Origin: Diplonema papillatum
Lineage: Eukaryota > Euglenozoa > Diplonemea > Diplonemida > Diplonemidae
Direction: 5' to 3'
Assembly (NCBI GenBank): GCA_030068145.1
Contig: JAPJBO010000110.1
Coordinates: forward strand, 310,001 to 374,000
DNA length: 64,000 nucleotides
The position numbers and the translations under genes were made by a program. Positions 1 through 11,800 of the stretch are shown here, in pieces (the stretch's first letter is position 1; every line of letters begins with the position of its first letter). The notes beneath the pieces are model-generated. The model ran no database searches and had not been told where the DNA came from. It worked only from the letters and a program-made list of their open reading frames with translations.

Positions 1-130
1 AACCCCACAGAGGCCTTAGAGAGTGAGTGAGAATGGAAGGCTACTCACCTCCCACAGGACTTGACTAAGCGTAGATTGCCAGACACAAAAGGTGAACTCG
101 ATGTAGGAAAAAAAAGGTTTCGCGAAAACG

Positions 131-530
131 ATGAACCGCGAAGCGAAGAGCCTGCACGCGTTCATCGAAGAAGTCGCAAATGGAAGTCGGCTGGGCATCG
201 ACGCCGACAAGGAGCTCGCGCGGCTGCGCGAAGAAACGGCGGGCGCGGAAGACAGTGACACAACCTTCGAGGATGTTGTCAACAAAAGGGAGCAGAGGCT
301 CGATCACGAGCACACGCCGCTTACGTATTGCGTTCGCTTGATGTTCGAAAATCCGCGCTCCGGCGAGCTCGAGAAGGTGCTTCAGACTCTGCTCACGACG
401 CCGGAGATCGACGTAATCAAGCCGGGCATATGCACAGCAACGACTTCCCAGTGGTCACCATTAGTCTTCGCCGAGAAGCTTAATCTTGTCAAGGCAGCGT
501 CCCTCATTCGCACCGAGCGGGAGAACAGGG
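131..530 (+). CDS. Ankyrin-like N-terminal exon (partial gene model)
   Basis: An open frame starts at the ATG at 131. The part up to a possible GTATGG donor at 531 reads as hydrophilic helices plus two stretches resembling ankyrin repeats: residues around 60-95 (TPLTYCVRLMFENPRSGELE, then helix) and around 108-130 (WSPLVFAEKLNLVKAASLI). The frame stays open to 646, but that tail has no repeat character and is probably intron. I tried to join this exon to the phosphatase frame at 848: the donor at 531 and the best acceptor at 810 do not agree in phase. A joint gene is therefore unproven. Ankyrin identity is inferred from pattern only. Confidence 0.3.
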
Positions 531-847
531 GTATGGTAGCAGTTCTTAACACTCGGCTCACGGCTCGCCTGTTGCGTGTCATCTCTCCCTTCTTTGGCCT
601 TCGGTTCGTTGTTCGAAGAAAGCATTTCCAGTCACCCCTCTCCTGAACACATTGGCCTGAAAGGATTTTCATCCCGTTTTGGGGGCAGGTAGCCCTCGAA
701 GTCTTGTCAGCTCGTTCCGTGCACCAGGACGCATGCACTGTGAAGAGACGTGCGCCCGGAGATGGCCACGGGTGAACATGCGAATAGTTTTGCAGCACCC
801 CTTGTTACAGAAGCTACTGGAGACTGCGCGACCCTCACCTCTGCGAA

Positions 848-1393
848 ATGACAGGTCTCACCACGATCGACCTATCGATGGCTGCTGCCGGAAAATGGCT
901 CACCAAGCTGCACGAAGTACTGAAAAGAGACTTCACGCAGGAGTCGCTTGGGCGTCCTGCCCGCTTGCTGCGAAATCTGTACCTTGGAGACCTGCAGATG
1001 GCCTTCGACGCCACTCCACCGAAGATCACCGCTGTTCTCAATTGCTGCGCTAGCGTGCAGGACAACACCGTGCTGCATCAAAAACGTGGGCAGCAATACC
1101 ATCAGTTCGCAGCGCAAGACGCGGACGAGTACCCGTTGCTGGACATGCACTTCGAAGCAGCTTGCGATTTCCTGGACAATGCCATCAAAGAAGGCCACAC
1201 CGTGCTCGTTCACTGCGTGGCGGGGATCAACCGATCCGCCGCGATTTGCGCAGCCTACCTCATGCGCAGGCATCGAATGAAGCTCATAGAGGCCGTTCGC
1301 CACGTCCACGAGCAGCGGCCCATCATCCTCTCGAACCAGTCTTTCAGAGATCAACTCGTCTGTTTCGCGTTCAAGGAGAACCTGCTGGCCTAA
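848..1393 (+). CDS. Dual-specificity protein phosphatase
   Basis: Single-exon frame of 181 residues, the usual size of a small atypical dual-specificity phosphatase. The signature HCVAGINRSAAICAAYLM gives the catalytic Cys123, phosphate-binding loop and Arg129. Upstream, ILNCCASVQDN-like and DADEYPLLDMHFEAACDFL segments match the family strand and general-acid loop region (an Asp around 97-106). Known role of the family: it removes phosphate from Ser/Thr and Tyr of proteins, often MAP kinases, and some members act on RNA or lipids. No localisation signal or extra domain is visible. The ATG at 848 is the first in frame after a TTACAG acceptor-like site at 810, so an upstream exon could add residues. 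The substrate cannot be inferred. Confidence 0.85.
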   Translation: MTGLTTIDLSMAAAGKWLTKLHEVLKRDFTQESLGRPARLLRNLYLGDLQMAFDATPPKITAVLNCCASVQDNTVLHQKRGQQYHQFAAQDADEYPLLDMHFEAACDFLDNAIKEGHTVLVHCVAGINRSAAICAAYLMRRHRMKLIEAVRHVHEQRPIILSNQSFRDQLVCFAFKENLLA

Positions 1394-2648
1394 CGGCTGA
1401 CTTCGCTCGCTCTCAGTGAATGGATGGCCCTGCGGAAGCAACGGCGAGGTCCGGGGAGCAGAGTGCAACACCTTCAACCGCAGCTCGCAAACTTCGAGTC
1501 AGAGTTAGTGTAGTGTCGCCAACGCGTCCGGTCTGCCCTTGCCACTCATCATCTTCAGGACCAAGCCCCGGAGTACGCCGCATCTCGATGCTTATCTGTA
1601 AGAAAAGTCAGCAACCACTTGATCTGGGTCTCCAGTACCGCGAACACACGAAGCTTTGTCCCGTGCTCCAGGATTTCCCGGCAAATCGTTCTGCTGCCAG
1701 ATCCGGTCGGACCGGCTGCCACACGACAAAACAATAATGATGAGGGGCATCCCTGTTTCTTCTGTGAGATGTCGCACATCTCCATCGGGATCTCTCAAGC
1801 GCTGGTGTACATGTGTCACGGTGTTCTGCCGTTTCTACCACGTCACTTTTCATCACGGTTGTCAGACCAACCGGAAGAACAGATTGGGGGTGGACTGGAT
1901 TAGCACCAGCAGCACCAGATGCTGCGATTGCGATTGCACCTAACCCAGGCCGGCTACTTCCACCCCCCGCATGCACATTCAAGACATCGCCGCTTTCCCA
2001 GTTGTTGTTCACAACGCGGGCAAAACCTTACACAATTCCAAGCAAGGCGTGTCGCACGACCCCCGAATCAAAGTTCTGTTTAGAGGTCACGTGTGACGCA
2101 CTTTTCTGCTCCATCTCCAGCTTCTAGCCCTCGTAACCTGGCCTACGGACACTCTCCCACAGCGCCGTACAAACGTCTGCATTTTGCTTGCTGATTCTCC
2201 TCTCGACTCGGCACGCTAGGGTGTTATGCATTTACCTGTTGTTTCATGAAGATGGTCCCACGGGGATGTTTGAACTTCTGCGGTCAGTGCGCTTCTGAGG
2301 GAGACGGTCCCGCTTTTGAAGCTAGTTCACGCTTTCGTTATTTGCCTGCAAAGTTCGCCGCCTTTCTACAAAGACCAGCCGCAGTCAGATCCTCTGATGC
2401 CACAATTAAATCTCGAGATCGTTGGCCGAATGATTTGCGAGACTGTCCCTCCATCAAAGCACCTATTATAGCTCCGTCCCTATCAGAGCCCTTATCAAAG
2501 CCCCCATCAGTGTTTATCGGGCGTCGCTTGTTGATGCGTCCACCAAGTGTTACATCACCCCAGGCCAAGGGCGGCACCACGGTACGATTTGGGCCCACTT
2601 CTCATCTCTGCCTTTACCCTCCCGCCCCCCGAAGCACACTGTGCGAAC
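1394..2648. other. Intergenic region, nothing recognised
   Basis: About 1.25 kb between the phosphatase stop and the next gene. Only short overlapping frames occur on both strands, none with family-like motifs. I see no tandem repeat, tRNA or long palindrome. Confidence 0.5.
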
Positions 2649-5035
2649 ATGAATCATTTCACCTGCAAAAATTGCGGGTTTGAATTCGACGATGAGAACA
2701 CACTGGCGTATTGTTTGAAATGCTGCGAAATGTGCGAAGTATGGCGCTTTCATGTACTTTTTTTACACATCGTGTGCCTGCCAATGGTGAATTGCGTGTT
2801 CTGCTGATGCTTAACGTGTGTTTGTGTCTTGTTCGATGAATCATCCGCTGAACACCACCGACAACTAGCTGCAACACTGGAAACTCTTGGTCTGTAGGAG
2901 TAGAGGACAGGTCAAGTGTTCCCTCGCGAGCAGTTTAGATTGGCTGCACAGTCTTTGCGTTGCTCGTTTTCAATTCGGATTCAGCCAAACATCGCACCAC
3001 CCACAGTACGAAGAGCCTATCGGCAACTCGAGCTCGCACCTCGAAGACGACGAGTTTGCGTTTTCGGCGCACCCGCCCCCGACGATGGAAGACGAGTCGT
3101 TTTTAACGCTCGGCGGCGAGATCGGCGGCGACTACTCGTTCTTCGCAGAAGAAGCGCCCGCCGCCCCGCAGCAACCATCTCCCAGCACCACCAGCATACC
3201 CTTGAGGCCGCCGGCTGCCACCCAGAACAGCCACTCCAGCCCGCTGCAGCCGCAACCGCGGCGGGAGCTGCAGCACGACCGACACGCGCCTCCCCCGTAC
3301 TCACCGGCCATGAAGCGGCCCACTCCTCTTGTTCCCATCGCCAAGAGGCCCGCGCTTTCGGCTCCGCCGCGAACAACGGTCAACAACGGTCTTCTGGAAG
3401 AAGACGTGTACACCCCCGCGCCCCTGTCATCCATGTCCGCCCCGTCGCATCAACCGTTGAAACCGGAATCGCCGGTAAACAACAGGAACCTGCCGTTTTA
3501 CCCGAGCTCGGGCTTGCTTCCACCGCCGCGTACCATCGTTCTGCCGGGGGCCGTCGTCAACCACGACTCGCAGCTGCCGAGGTTGAAGGCGGCGAAAATG
3601 CCACGCGTCTCATCATCAACCAAGCGTAAACGCACACCGTCGCCTGACTCGATTGTAGGCGCTCTCGACCCGATGCGCAGCATCTGGTCCACTTTCACTT
3701 CGACCGACCGTGTGCTCCTCATCGGCGAAGGCAACTTCTCTTTTGCATATGCGCTTGCGAAGCGCCTAGGCACAGCAAAGAACCTCCTCGCTACCGACGT
3801 CGAGATGCACCACGAGCTCAAGGAACGATCTGGCTGTGATCACACGATCGTATGTATTTACTTGCCAACAACGTACTCAACTCATGGGTATTCCTGCCTT
3901 TAAAACCCCGAAAACCCCGGTTGCGCGCGCAGCACCTTCAGGCGATCCGGAGAAACTTAAACCGGCCATCCCCCTCCTGATGGCCTGTGATGGATTGCGA
4001 TATATGCACCTCGAAACCTTGAAGTTTAAGTGTAAAGATGTGGCGATAGTCTGCACTAGTCTCTCAGGTGACTACCTCTGTGTCCTCGCACTTCGTGTCT
4101 TGTGTGGTGGGTTTCACAGCAGAACCGTGAACGCGCTACAGCTTTTTCACAACAGCTGCTCGGTGTGTCCTCAGAGCGCTCACCTTTTCGTCAACCCGAA
4201 GAAAAACGAAAACCACTCAACAGATGCCTCTCATCAACATGGGCGCAACTATCAACTGCGGAACGGACGTCACGAAGCTGTCTGAAGGCGGGCCGTGGCA
4301 ACATCACATTGGCCACCTTGACATGATGTCGTGGGCCTTCCCGCATACACGAACACCGAACAAAAGTTCTCGGTACGCTCCTCTTACCTGTCAAATATTT
4401 CTCCTCACACGACGAGGAATACCGAAAAATGGCCGCTTGCTCATCAATCATGAGAGGCCGTGATCACCCTAAGTACGCATACGTTTGGGTTAGAATGCAA
4501 ATAATCTGTGGCAATAATCTGCATCGATTGACCCCAACGTGTTTTGCCCCCCGCATTTCGTACCATGGTACTCGAATTTACTCGGGCCGGCTGTTGCTGT
4601 CCCTTTGCAGATACCGAACCCGATATTCCTCATTCACCGTGCGCTAGCTTTACACTCAAAATTTGGCACAGGTCAATCCCGGAGCACCGGTATCTTTTGC
4701 GCGCATTCGTTGACGAAGCGGGTCTAATGCTCAAGGTTGGTGGCATCGCCCTGATCACCGTAAAAGAAGGGCACCCCTACAACAGTTGGGACGTGTCTGG
4801 GCTTAGCACTGAGGAGGTAGTCCACGAGCGCTTTGAGCCGTTTTTCCCGAAAGACTTCCCCGAATACCGCCACGTGACGACAGTCGGAGCGCCGATCTTC
4901 AAAATCACTCCCGCTACGACGCACGTGTTCAAGAAGGTGAAGGAACCAACGGCAGAGTCCCTGGCCAACCGAGAAAAAACCAGGAAAGACGCTGAGCAGC
5001 TCGACCGCCTCGACCAGCCGGGCTACCTATTCTGA
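2649..5035 (+). CDS. DUF2431 (Bmt5-like) rRNA uridine methyltransferase
   Basis: A four-exon model joins in frame: 2649-2738 (tentative), 2911-3849, 4224-4372 and 4672-5035, giving about 513 residues. Exon 1 is Cys-rich (CKNCGFEF...CLKCCEMC), suggesting a small zinc ribbon. Exon 2 has a long Pro/Ser-rich linker, then the DUF2431 signature VLLIGEGNFSFAYALAKRLG, the SAM-binding loop. Exon 3 has NCGTDVTKL and a MSWAFPHT segment, corresponding to the family's GVDATKL and FNFPH motifs. Exon 4 has RYLLRAFVDEAGLML and VKEGHPYNSWD, matching the C-terminal family motifs. Known role in yeast Bmt5: N3-methylation of a uridine in 25S rRNA in the nucleolus. The function here follows from the family. The junction from exon 1 to exon 2 is the weakest part of the model. 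Confidence 0.85.
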
Positions 5036-5579
5036 CACGCATGATGCTCACGCAACATGTATTCACATCACGGTACACCGTCTAGCTTCATAGAGAAGCT
5101 GCCATCATTGTATGTCGAAGCGTCCTAAACCGCCTCTGTACCGAGAAAGCCTTACACAACGCGGGTCTCATCGAAGAACCGTCTTAAAGTAGATTCACGA
5201 ACGCATATTCATTAGGCACCGTTCGAAGTCATTCATAAGTGGACACACAGCTGAGTCAGAAGAACATCGGCAACCAATCAGTACATGGAAGGCCTCATAA
5301 GAGCTGGGTAAGCTGGGTTTGCCCTCCTTCACGAAAAGATGTTTTAGGTCTCGACCCGTTTTCTGCAGGGATTCAATGAACTTTCGGTCCTTTTATCCTT
5401 CGATCAACGCCATACGAGTGAAGGGACTGCCAGCATTTGTGATGGAACGGCGATGGGAAGGAACTTGTAGTTGATCTGTCATCCTGCTGTTTTCGTGAGT
5501 AGAAATGATCCATTTCCCCGCAGTATTCTGTCATGGGAAGGGACCGTATAAGCGAGTAACTCGGGGCCCTGAGTTAACG
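5036..5579. other. Intergenic region, nothing recognised
   Basis: About 540 bp after the methyltransferase stop without a convincing frame on either strand. It probably holds the 3' untranslated part of that gene and possibly the 3' end of the minus-strand candidate beyond it. Confidence 0.4.
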
Positions 5580-6412
5580 TTTGGCCAACGCGTGGTATCT
5601 TTGGTCTGATGGGCTAAGGGTTCCTTCCTGTCGGAAATGCATCAAAGCAAGATCTTGCAGGCATCTTCTTCTGTGGTTCCTCGTCAGCGCCCCTTCGTCC
5701 TCTTCGGCTTCTTCTTTCTCTTCATGTTCTTCTGCTTCTTCTTTGGGGCACCGCATCTACTTCCGCATCCTCCGCTTCAGTCGTTGGATTCTTACCAGAT
5801 CCCTTCTGCACGTGATTATTGTTCATGGCCCTGCATGTAGCTCACATCAAAACTGCGTAGTCACTCAGTTTCTCTCCCTCCAAGGAGGGTTTTAGCGGAA
5901 AGATCGGACCCAGATCCCAATCGAAACCAGCGGGGAAACGGATCGAGACTGCAGTCCGCTCCAGGGGCTCATGCAACTTGGGATCGGGCCGGGGTTTCAC
6001 CTCCGGGGTTCCCTGTACAAATTCAGGTAGACAATTTCTCACCAAGGGTTCGAATTTATTTTCGCATTTTTGGAGCACATGCATGAGAAGGGACATCGAC
6101 GCAGCGTCTGACTCTTCGTGCATTCCACGATCGTCACTTAGCGCCTCTCGTTCAGCACTGCGCGACAGCCGCTGAGTTTCCCTATTCCTCTTCCATTTCT
6201 GGTATCGCGCAAGCAGACTACTGCTCGCAGATTGCAGGATACGTGTGCTTCAGAACGCGAAGCTGAGTCTTTGATTTCCTACTGAAACAAAACGAGCGTC
6301 GTTCGCACATGTCAGCTGTCTGTCGCTCCCGCAATATAAGCGTCACGAGTTGCACCACGTGGCGAAGGCACACATTGGTAATCGTAGGGTTGTCACGTGT
6401 CAGGCGGTCCAT
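5580..6412 (-). CDS. Possible minus-strand gene, unknown product
   Basis: Weak multi-exon candidate, divergent from the oxygenase gene at 6789. A first exon could start at the ATG at 6412 (MDRLTRDNPTITNVCLRHVV). A second open stretch, about 6245-5845, encodes a hydrophilic protein with ARYQKWKRNRETQRLSRSAE, then KFEPLVRNCLPEFV and FDWDLGPIFPLKPSLEG. A third, around 5760-5640, encodes a very Lys/Arg/Glu-rich tail in more than one frame. I cannot fix the splice sites and recognise no family. The composition of the middle part (ordered hydrophobic spacing, few rare residues) is what makes coding plausible. It could still be chance. Confidence 0.3.
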
Positions 6413-6788
6413 CCTCGTAGCACCCCGAGACAGCTCCTAGCAATTCAATGCGGCTCCGGGGGATAGACGAACCGCGTAGCACCGTGGTGTACGTGGTACA
6501 CGTGAGAGACAGCGGCGTGATGCAGTTTCAGGAGGTAGGGATGCACGGCTTACCGCTCGGCGGAAACGCGCAAAAGCGACTGATTGTGGTCTTCTGATTG
6601 TGAGCTTCTTCTAGCTCTCGGCATCATTTTGCAAGCGCGCCCGATGAGAATCAAGTCAGGATCGAGGAAACACCCGCACACCCGCGCTCGTGCGTTTTTG
6701 TTAGCTACTACTACGGTATCCGCAACGCAGCCGTCAACTGAAGGAAGAAAACACCCCACCCCCACACAAACGACGGCACCTAGCAGCC

Positions 6789-8012
6789 ATGGGCACTGAG
6801 CGGCGAAGGGGCTTCGTCGTCTCCGTGGCGGCGTGTCTCGGGCTCGTGACGACGTTGTCGGCGCTGCATTACGACTACTCCGAGCGGGGACAGCACATCC
6901 ACGATGACGCAGCGGTTGACTACGACGCGGTGCCTCCTTCTTCAAGTCCTCTGCCAGGCGCAAGCTCGAAGGAACGGCTTCCTCTCAACGCGCACACGGG
7001 CAGCACGTTCGAGTTGGGCAACAAGCTGGGCGTGACGCCGTTGTCCGTCCCCGCGCGACTCGCGAAAGTTTTGGGCAAACAGCACACGGCTCAGCTGGAA
7101 CCCGGGGATGAGCTGCTGGCGGCTGCGAACCAGACACTCGACTTCCTCGACAAGTACGAGACGTTAGGGGACCCCCAGCTACCGAAAGAGGACCTTCAAC
7201 AAGCACTGCGAGATCGAGGCTTCGGCAAAATAGACGGACTGCTCTCTCGCCCCGTCGCTGCCGACCTTCGGCAATTTGTGCTCTCCCTGTTGAATGCAGA
7301 AGGCGTCACATGGAAGCCTAATGAGGGCGACGAACCGCATAAGGGCGCGCTGGGCAGAGCGTGCTATGGGCTTGCGCCGAAGTTCTACGCGCCTCTCGAG
7401 AAGATAATGAAGGAGAGCCGTATTGTCGAATACATGGCCGCACTGATGCCTGGCATCTGCCCCGGCTTACAGGAGAAGCAGTTCCGCATGACGCAGCTGT
7501 TCATCACGGTCAACGATCGCATAAAGTGGCATGTCGACTATCCGAGTCAACCGCCATTCAGCGATGGCAAAACCACGATGTACACACCAGATTTCTGCCA
7601 GTTCAAAACCCTGTTCTACCTGCAAGACCACGGCAGCGAAGGCGACGGGAACCCAAGCGCCCTGATGGTCGTACCGAAAACCCACAAATCCGAGCCGTGG
7701 ATGACCCGCTGCGGTCCTCACAATTGCAGCATCGCGCGCAAGGGGCTAGTACCCAGCGACACCTATACTTCGGTCAGCTTGCAACCTAACTTAGGCGACC
7801 TTCTCGTCATGGACGCTCGTTTACTTCACGCTGCGGCAGACGCCTCACTGATCCTTCCCAAGGCTTCGAAGCCTGAACCAAGACTTCACAAATACCGCGT
7901 CTTTCTTCAGTTCTTGTGGGGCATCAACAACAACAAGCTCACGGACGCGATGCAAAAGAAGAAAGACAAGAATTTGGTTACGGCTCACTTCAAGAAGAAG
8001 CTCTTTCCGTAA
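6789..8012 (+). CDS. Phytanoyl-CoA dioxygenase-like 2OG-Fe(II) oxygenase
   Basis: Intronless frame of 407 residues. Residues 9-26 are hydrophobic (FVVSVAACLGLVTTLSAL) after a basic N-terminus, giving a signal anchor or signal peptide. Residues 28-150 are a low-complexity linker and helices. The catalytic double-stranded beta-helix carries the iron facial triad: His248 and Asp250 in WHVDYP, and distal His347 in MDARLLHAA. Arg370 in KYRVFLQFLWG is the likely 2-oxoglutarate-binding arginine. Family knowledge: such enzymes hydroxylate or otherwise oxidise small molecules, lipids or protein side chains using O2 and 2-oxoglutarate. The anchor suggests a secretory-pathway location. The substrate is unknown. 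The C-terminus is Lys-rich (MQKKKDKNL). Confidence 0.8.
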   Translation: MGTERRRGFVVSVAACLGLVTTLSALHYDYSERGQHIHDDAAVDYDAVPPSSSPLPGASSKERLPLNAHTGSTFELGNKLGVTPLSVPARLAKVLGKQHTAQLEPGDELLAAANQTLDFLDKYETLGDPQLPKEDLQQALRDRGFGKIDGLLSRPVAADLRQFVLSLLNAEGVTWKPNEGDEPHKGALGRACYGLAPKFYAPLEKIMKESRIVEYMAALMPGICPGLQEKQFRMTQLFITVNDRIKWHVDYPSQPPFSDGKTTMYTPDFCQFKTLFYLQDHGSEGDGNPSALMVVPKTHKSEPWMTRCGPHNCSIARKGLVPSDTYTSVSLQPNLGDLLVMDARLLHAAADASLILPKASKPEPRLHKYRVFLQFLWGINNNKLTDAMQKKKDKNLVTAHFKKKLFP

Positions 8013-8856
8013 TTGCTGGTCCGTCAGCGGCTTCGGTGCATACCCACACCCGTCTCGTATTTTCTCGAGCTCAGGAGTGCAGCCCTCATTCTTGTTTCTA
8101 CTCGAATGCGAGCTAGCACACATCAGTAAAAGGACCTGTGTCGCGGCATCGGGAAAGTGATCACGCTGCCGCGCCTCGTCGATTGCATGTGTGCGACGCA
8201 ACATGCAAGGGCCGAGTCGTCAGCGAGACTGCATCAAGCGCTCAACTACCCTGATAAAGTCGATCAGACTCGCGTTCTCGAGCGATGGGCCTGCGAGAAT
8301 GGCGAGCAGTTTCTCGCACGCGAATTGGACGTTCGTCTGTCCGCGTGCTCGACTTGAGGGGTAGCTCAGCCGCCAGCTGGACTTTCGTTGTATTGTAAGA
8401 CAACTCATCTGGGTACTCCGCTGGGAGGCACCTGCTCATTAACCTTCCTACACACTCTCCACTTGCCTTCGTGAATACTAGATCTGAATGCTCCGATTCG
8501 AATGTAGCTTTCACTACAAGTCGTTTGGCAGCAGCAAACGAGTCCGTTTCCGTTTTATTACTGGCCGTTGCCACAACAATTGCAATGCAATGTACTGCAC
8601 GTGTCGAATTGCAAGGAACGAAGCACAGCAATGGTGAATGAGGAGAAAACAGGCTGACTTACCTCAAGCCACACCTACCGAGGCCCACAAAACCTTCAAA
8701 CTAAAACCAGTTCTAAGATCGGCTGGCAACAGATCCAAACACTCGTTAGGAAGGGCGAGGCTACAGCAGTAGCAAACGGAGAGAAAAAAAAAACGACCAA
8801 AAAAAAAAAAAAAAACGAAAATACCATTGCAGACAATCTCGTGGAAGACGTGACGG
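8013..8856. other. Intergenic region with weak minus-strand frames
   Basis: 844 bp between two plus-strand genes. Minus-strand frames at 8631-8242 and 8408-8220 are open, and one contains a helix-like stretch (ACEKLLAILAGPSLENASL). The two frames overlap and neither has a recognisable motif. A/T-rich runs near 8786-8816 (A tracts) precede the next gene. Confidence 0.3.
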
Positions 8857-11800
8857 GTGACTGGGGGCGCAGCTGCCCACGTCATCTCGTCGCAGATGCC
8901 AGTGGCGCAGGCCTCCAACCAAAGTCGGTGTGGAGTTTGTTCCAGCCCCATCAAACCTGAAGAGCCGCAGGTCCTCGAGCATGAAGGACGATCGTCGCAC
9001 AGAGATTGCTACATTCGTAAGAATGGTCTTCTGTGCGCGGGTTGCAGCAACTTGCTCACGGGCGAAGGCTGCATCGTCCTGGGAAGACGGTGGCATTCAG
9101 CGTGTTTGCAATGCTCGTCTTGTGGCGGGGCATTGTACCGCTGCAACGAGAGAGATGCAGCAAGTCCATCTGCAGCGTCCGGCGGCGTTTACAGGACGAT
9201 GGTGATGCTGTACCCTGACTTCGGTGACGTCGCCGTGGCCCCCGTGGCCACCGGGTCCGAGATGGAGTTCTCGGTGAAGGGCACGGCGCTCTTTCACACT
9301 GAGTGCTTGCCCCCAAGAGACCGGCGGCTATCGTTATCGAAAGCAGCTGCGACGGAGCACGTGAACCGATCCATATCGCCGTCGCCAAAGGGACGCTCGA
9401 CGTCTCCCACACCAGCTCGGCATTCTCTGCCCCTGGGGGTGTCTCTTACCAGTGTTGCTGCCAGTAATCTTTGCGCATCAAGCGACGACAGGGGGGCCAC
9501 ACCAATGACACCGAGTCTTGCCCCCGTCAAAAAACGAGCGAGTCATCTCAGTTCAATCAGCGGGTCGCACTATCCGCCATCCCCGCAGAGTGCTTTCTTC
9601 AACACCGTTCAACAACGATTCGGTGAAGGCAGCCGATCTGTGCAAGGGACTCTCAACATGTCCCGGTATGCTCGCGACAGACCCGAGAGGGAGAAACGTG
9701 AAAAAGAAGAAGCCCCGCCGACGTACCGGCGACCACCCGCGGTTAAACGAATGGCCGAAGCTCAGCAGCTACCAACGAAGATTCAAATGGCAGGTGACGT
9801 TTGGAGCATATCACAGACGAAGCGGATGGCAGTTCATGCGCAAGACAACACACAACGAGCCAGAGTCAAATTGGGCAGCGTAGCTGACATCGAGAAAGAA
9901 AGGACGAACCTGACTTTGGCACAGGGAACGGGCGTTGTAGAGCTGGTAGGTTTCGTGAAGCTTCGCGCGGCCACACCAGCCAGCAATAACCAAGCTCTGC
10001 TGCTGACAGCGTGGAAGGATGGGGGAGATGTGTACTGCCAAGCTGCCGACTCGCAAGGGCAGGGGCTCGACGAAAATTTCTCTCGCATCGTTTTCGGAAA
10101 GCTGTGCCTTGCCCTCACCCGGATGCACCGCAAGGGAATGGCGCACAGGGACCTCCGCCTGGAAAACGTCATTCTCGGCAACCCGGTACGCGGGCCCAGC
10201 TTTCTCAAGGGATTTCGCTTGGCCAGGCGCTTTCGCCGGCACGAGTCGGCATCCGATGTTGTTGGCGGTCCTGCTCAGGTTTCGCCGGAGGCGATCCTGA
10301 TGCTTCTACACGAGCAAGCTGCTTACAATCCATTTCAAGCAGATGTTTGGGCTGTCGGCGTGTGTTTGTATCAGATGCTTGCGGGCAGGGATCCGAAGTG
10401 GATTCATGTAAAGCCGCGGGGGTTTTTACCGGACGAAACAGGATTTGGAGAAGTGCCCAGCGAACGGGAACTGCGGAAGTTGCTTCGCGCTTATCAAAGT
10501 GGGCCAGGTCCATTGCCAGCGGCGGTGTCGCCCGAAGCTGTCGATCTTCTCGCGTCGTTACTATGTGCCGCTCCAAATGAGAGGCCTACCGCGCCTGAGA
10601 TTTTGTGTCACCCGTGGCTCGCCAGTCTCGCATTGAACGTGATGCCCTCCGTCGGAAAAAAGCTCGTTAGGCTTGCCGACAGCGCCTCTTGCCACTTGGC
10701 AGTACTATCGTCAGCCGTCTTCTGCCTCCTGGCCGAACGCTTTTCATACCTATCCACCGTCGCTGTTGCTGCCGCGCTGACTATATCCGCAGTGCGAATT
10801 GCGGAAGGCAACCTACTGCGGTATTGCATCATTCTCCGATGTGATGGAAATCCTTTCAAGCCGTGCCTGACTGACAATTCTCGCGTGCGGTGGGAGAAGC
10901 AGTCGAAGTCGTGTTTGGATGCTGTCAAAAAGCAAGTTGCTGCTTCTTCGCGCCTGCCGCGCAACACCAAAGCCATACCGCCCAGTGCCCCTGTATGCTC
11001 GCAGGCACCGCCGGGCAAAGGCGGGAAATCGCTGAAGAACTCACCTGTAAAGCAACGGTCTCCGACATCGCGACCGATCGCGTCTCCAGCACCCGCAAGA
11101 AAGCCTTCTTTGAGGAAAGACGTGTCAATTGCTGGCCGCATCGTCGAAGGAAGCAGCGTTTCTACCGAAGCCGACACTCCAAAGCACATCGAGTTACGCA
11201 GTTCCAGCAGCTCAATTCCTGCTCTGAAAGATCTCGAAGGCGAAACGTCGCCCAGCAGTTGTTCCAGCAGTGATGCAGGGTCACCCTCGTACGAGCACAT
11301 TTACTCCTACAGGCAATACGCAACGGTGGCAGCACTGACCGTGCTGGTGACAGAAATATTTGAGCAGGACTACTGGAAGAAGTCGCTACACCTCACCACC
11401 GAAGAGGAAATGATTTGGTCGCCTACCAATCCTGGAACACCTGCCACACCGCGGTCGGTGCGTGTGCCAGGTGGTGGCAACACAGGGCACCTGAGCTTCC
11501 CCCCCACGAGTGCTCGTTCCCGTTCCACGCCGGCAACCGCCCGGCTATCAAGCTTTGCCAACGGGGGAGGTGCTGTGCCAGCAAAGGCAGCTGCCGTCTC
11601 GCTGCGCAAGCGGAAAGAACAAGAAAAACTGTTACTTGAACGGTTGTACCCTAGCCCTGATAAGACGAGGAACAGCGAAGGCGAATCTGGCGCGAGCAAA
11701 CCTAGCCTCAGATCGAATAGCCTTACAGGCGGAGTTCTCACTCCAAAACAACGCCGCGGATCAGCTGCCCCCCCACCATCTGGTGAGGCCCGAAGCCATC

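Noticed and set aside
8220-8631. Minus-strand gene between the oxygenase and the LIM gene
   Set aside because: Two competing frames, no start or splice logic and no family. Left as an intergenic note.
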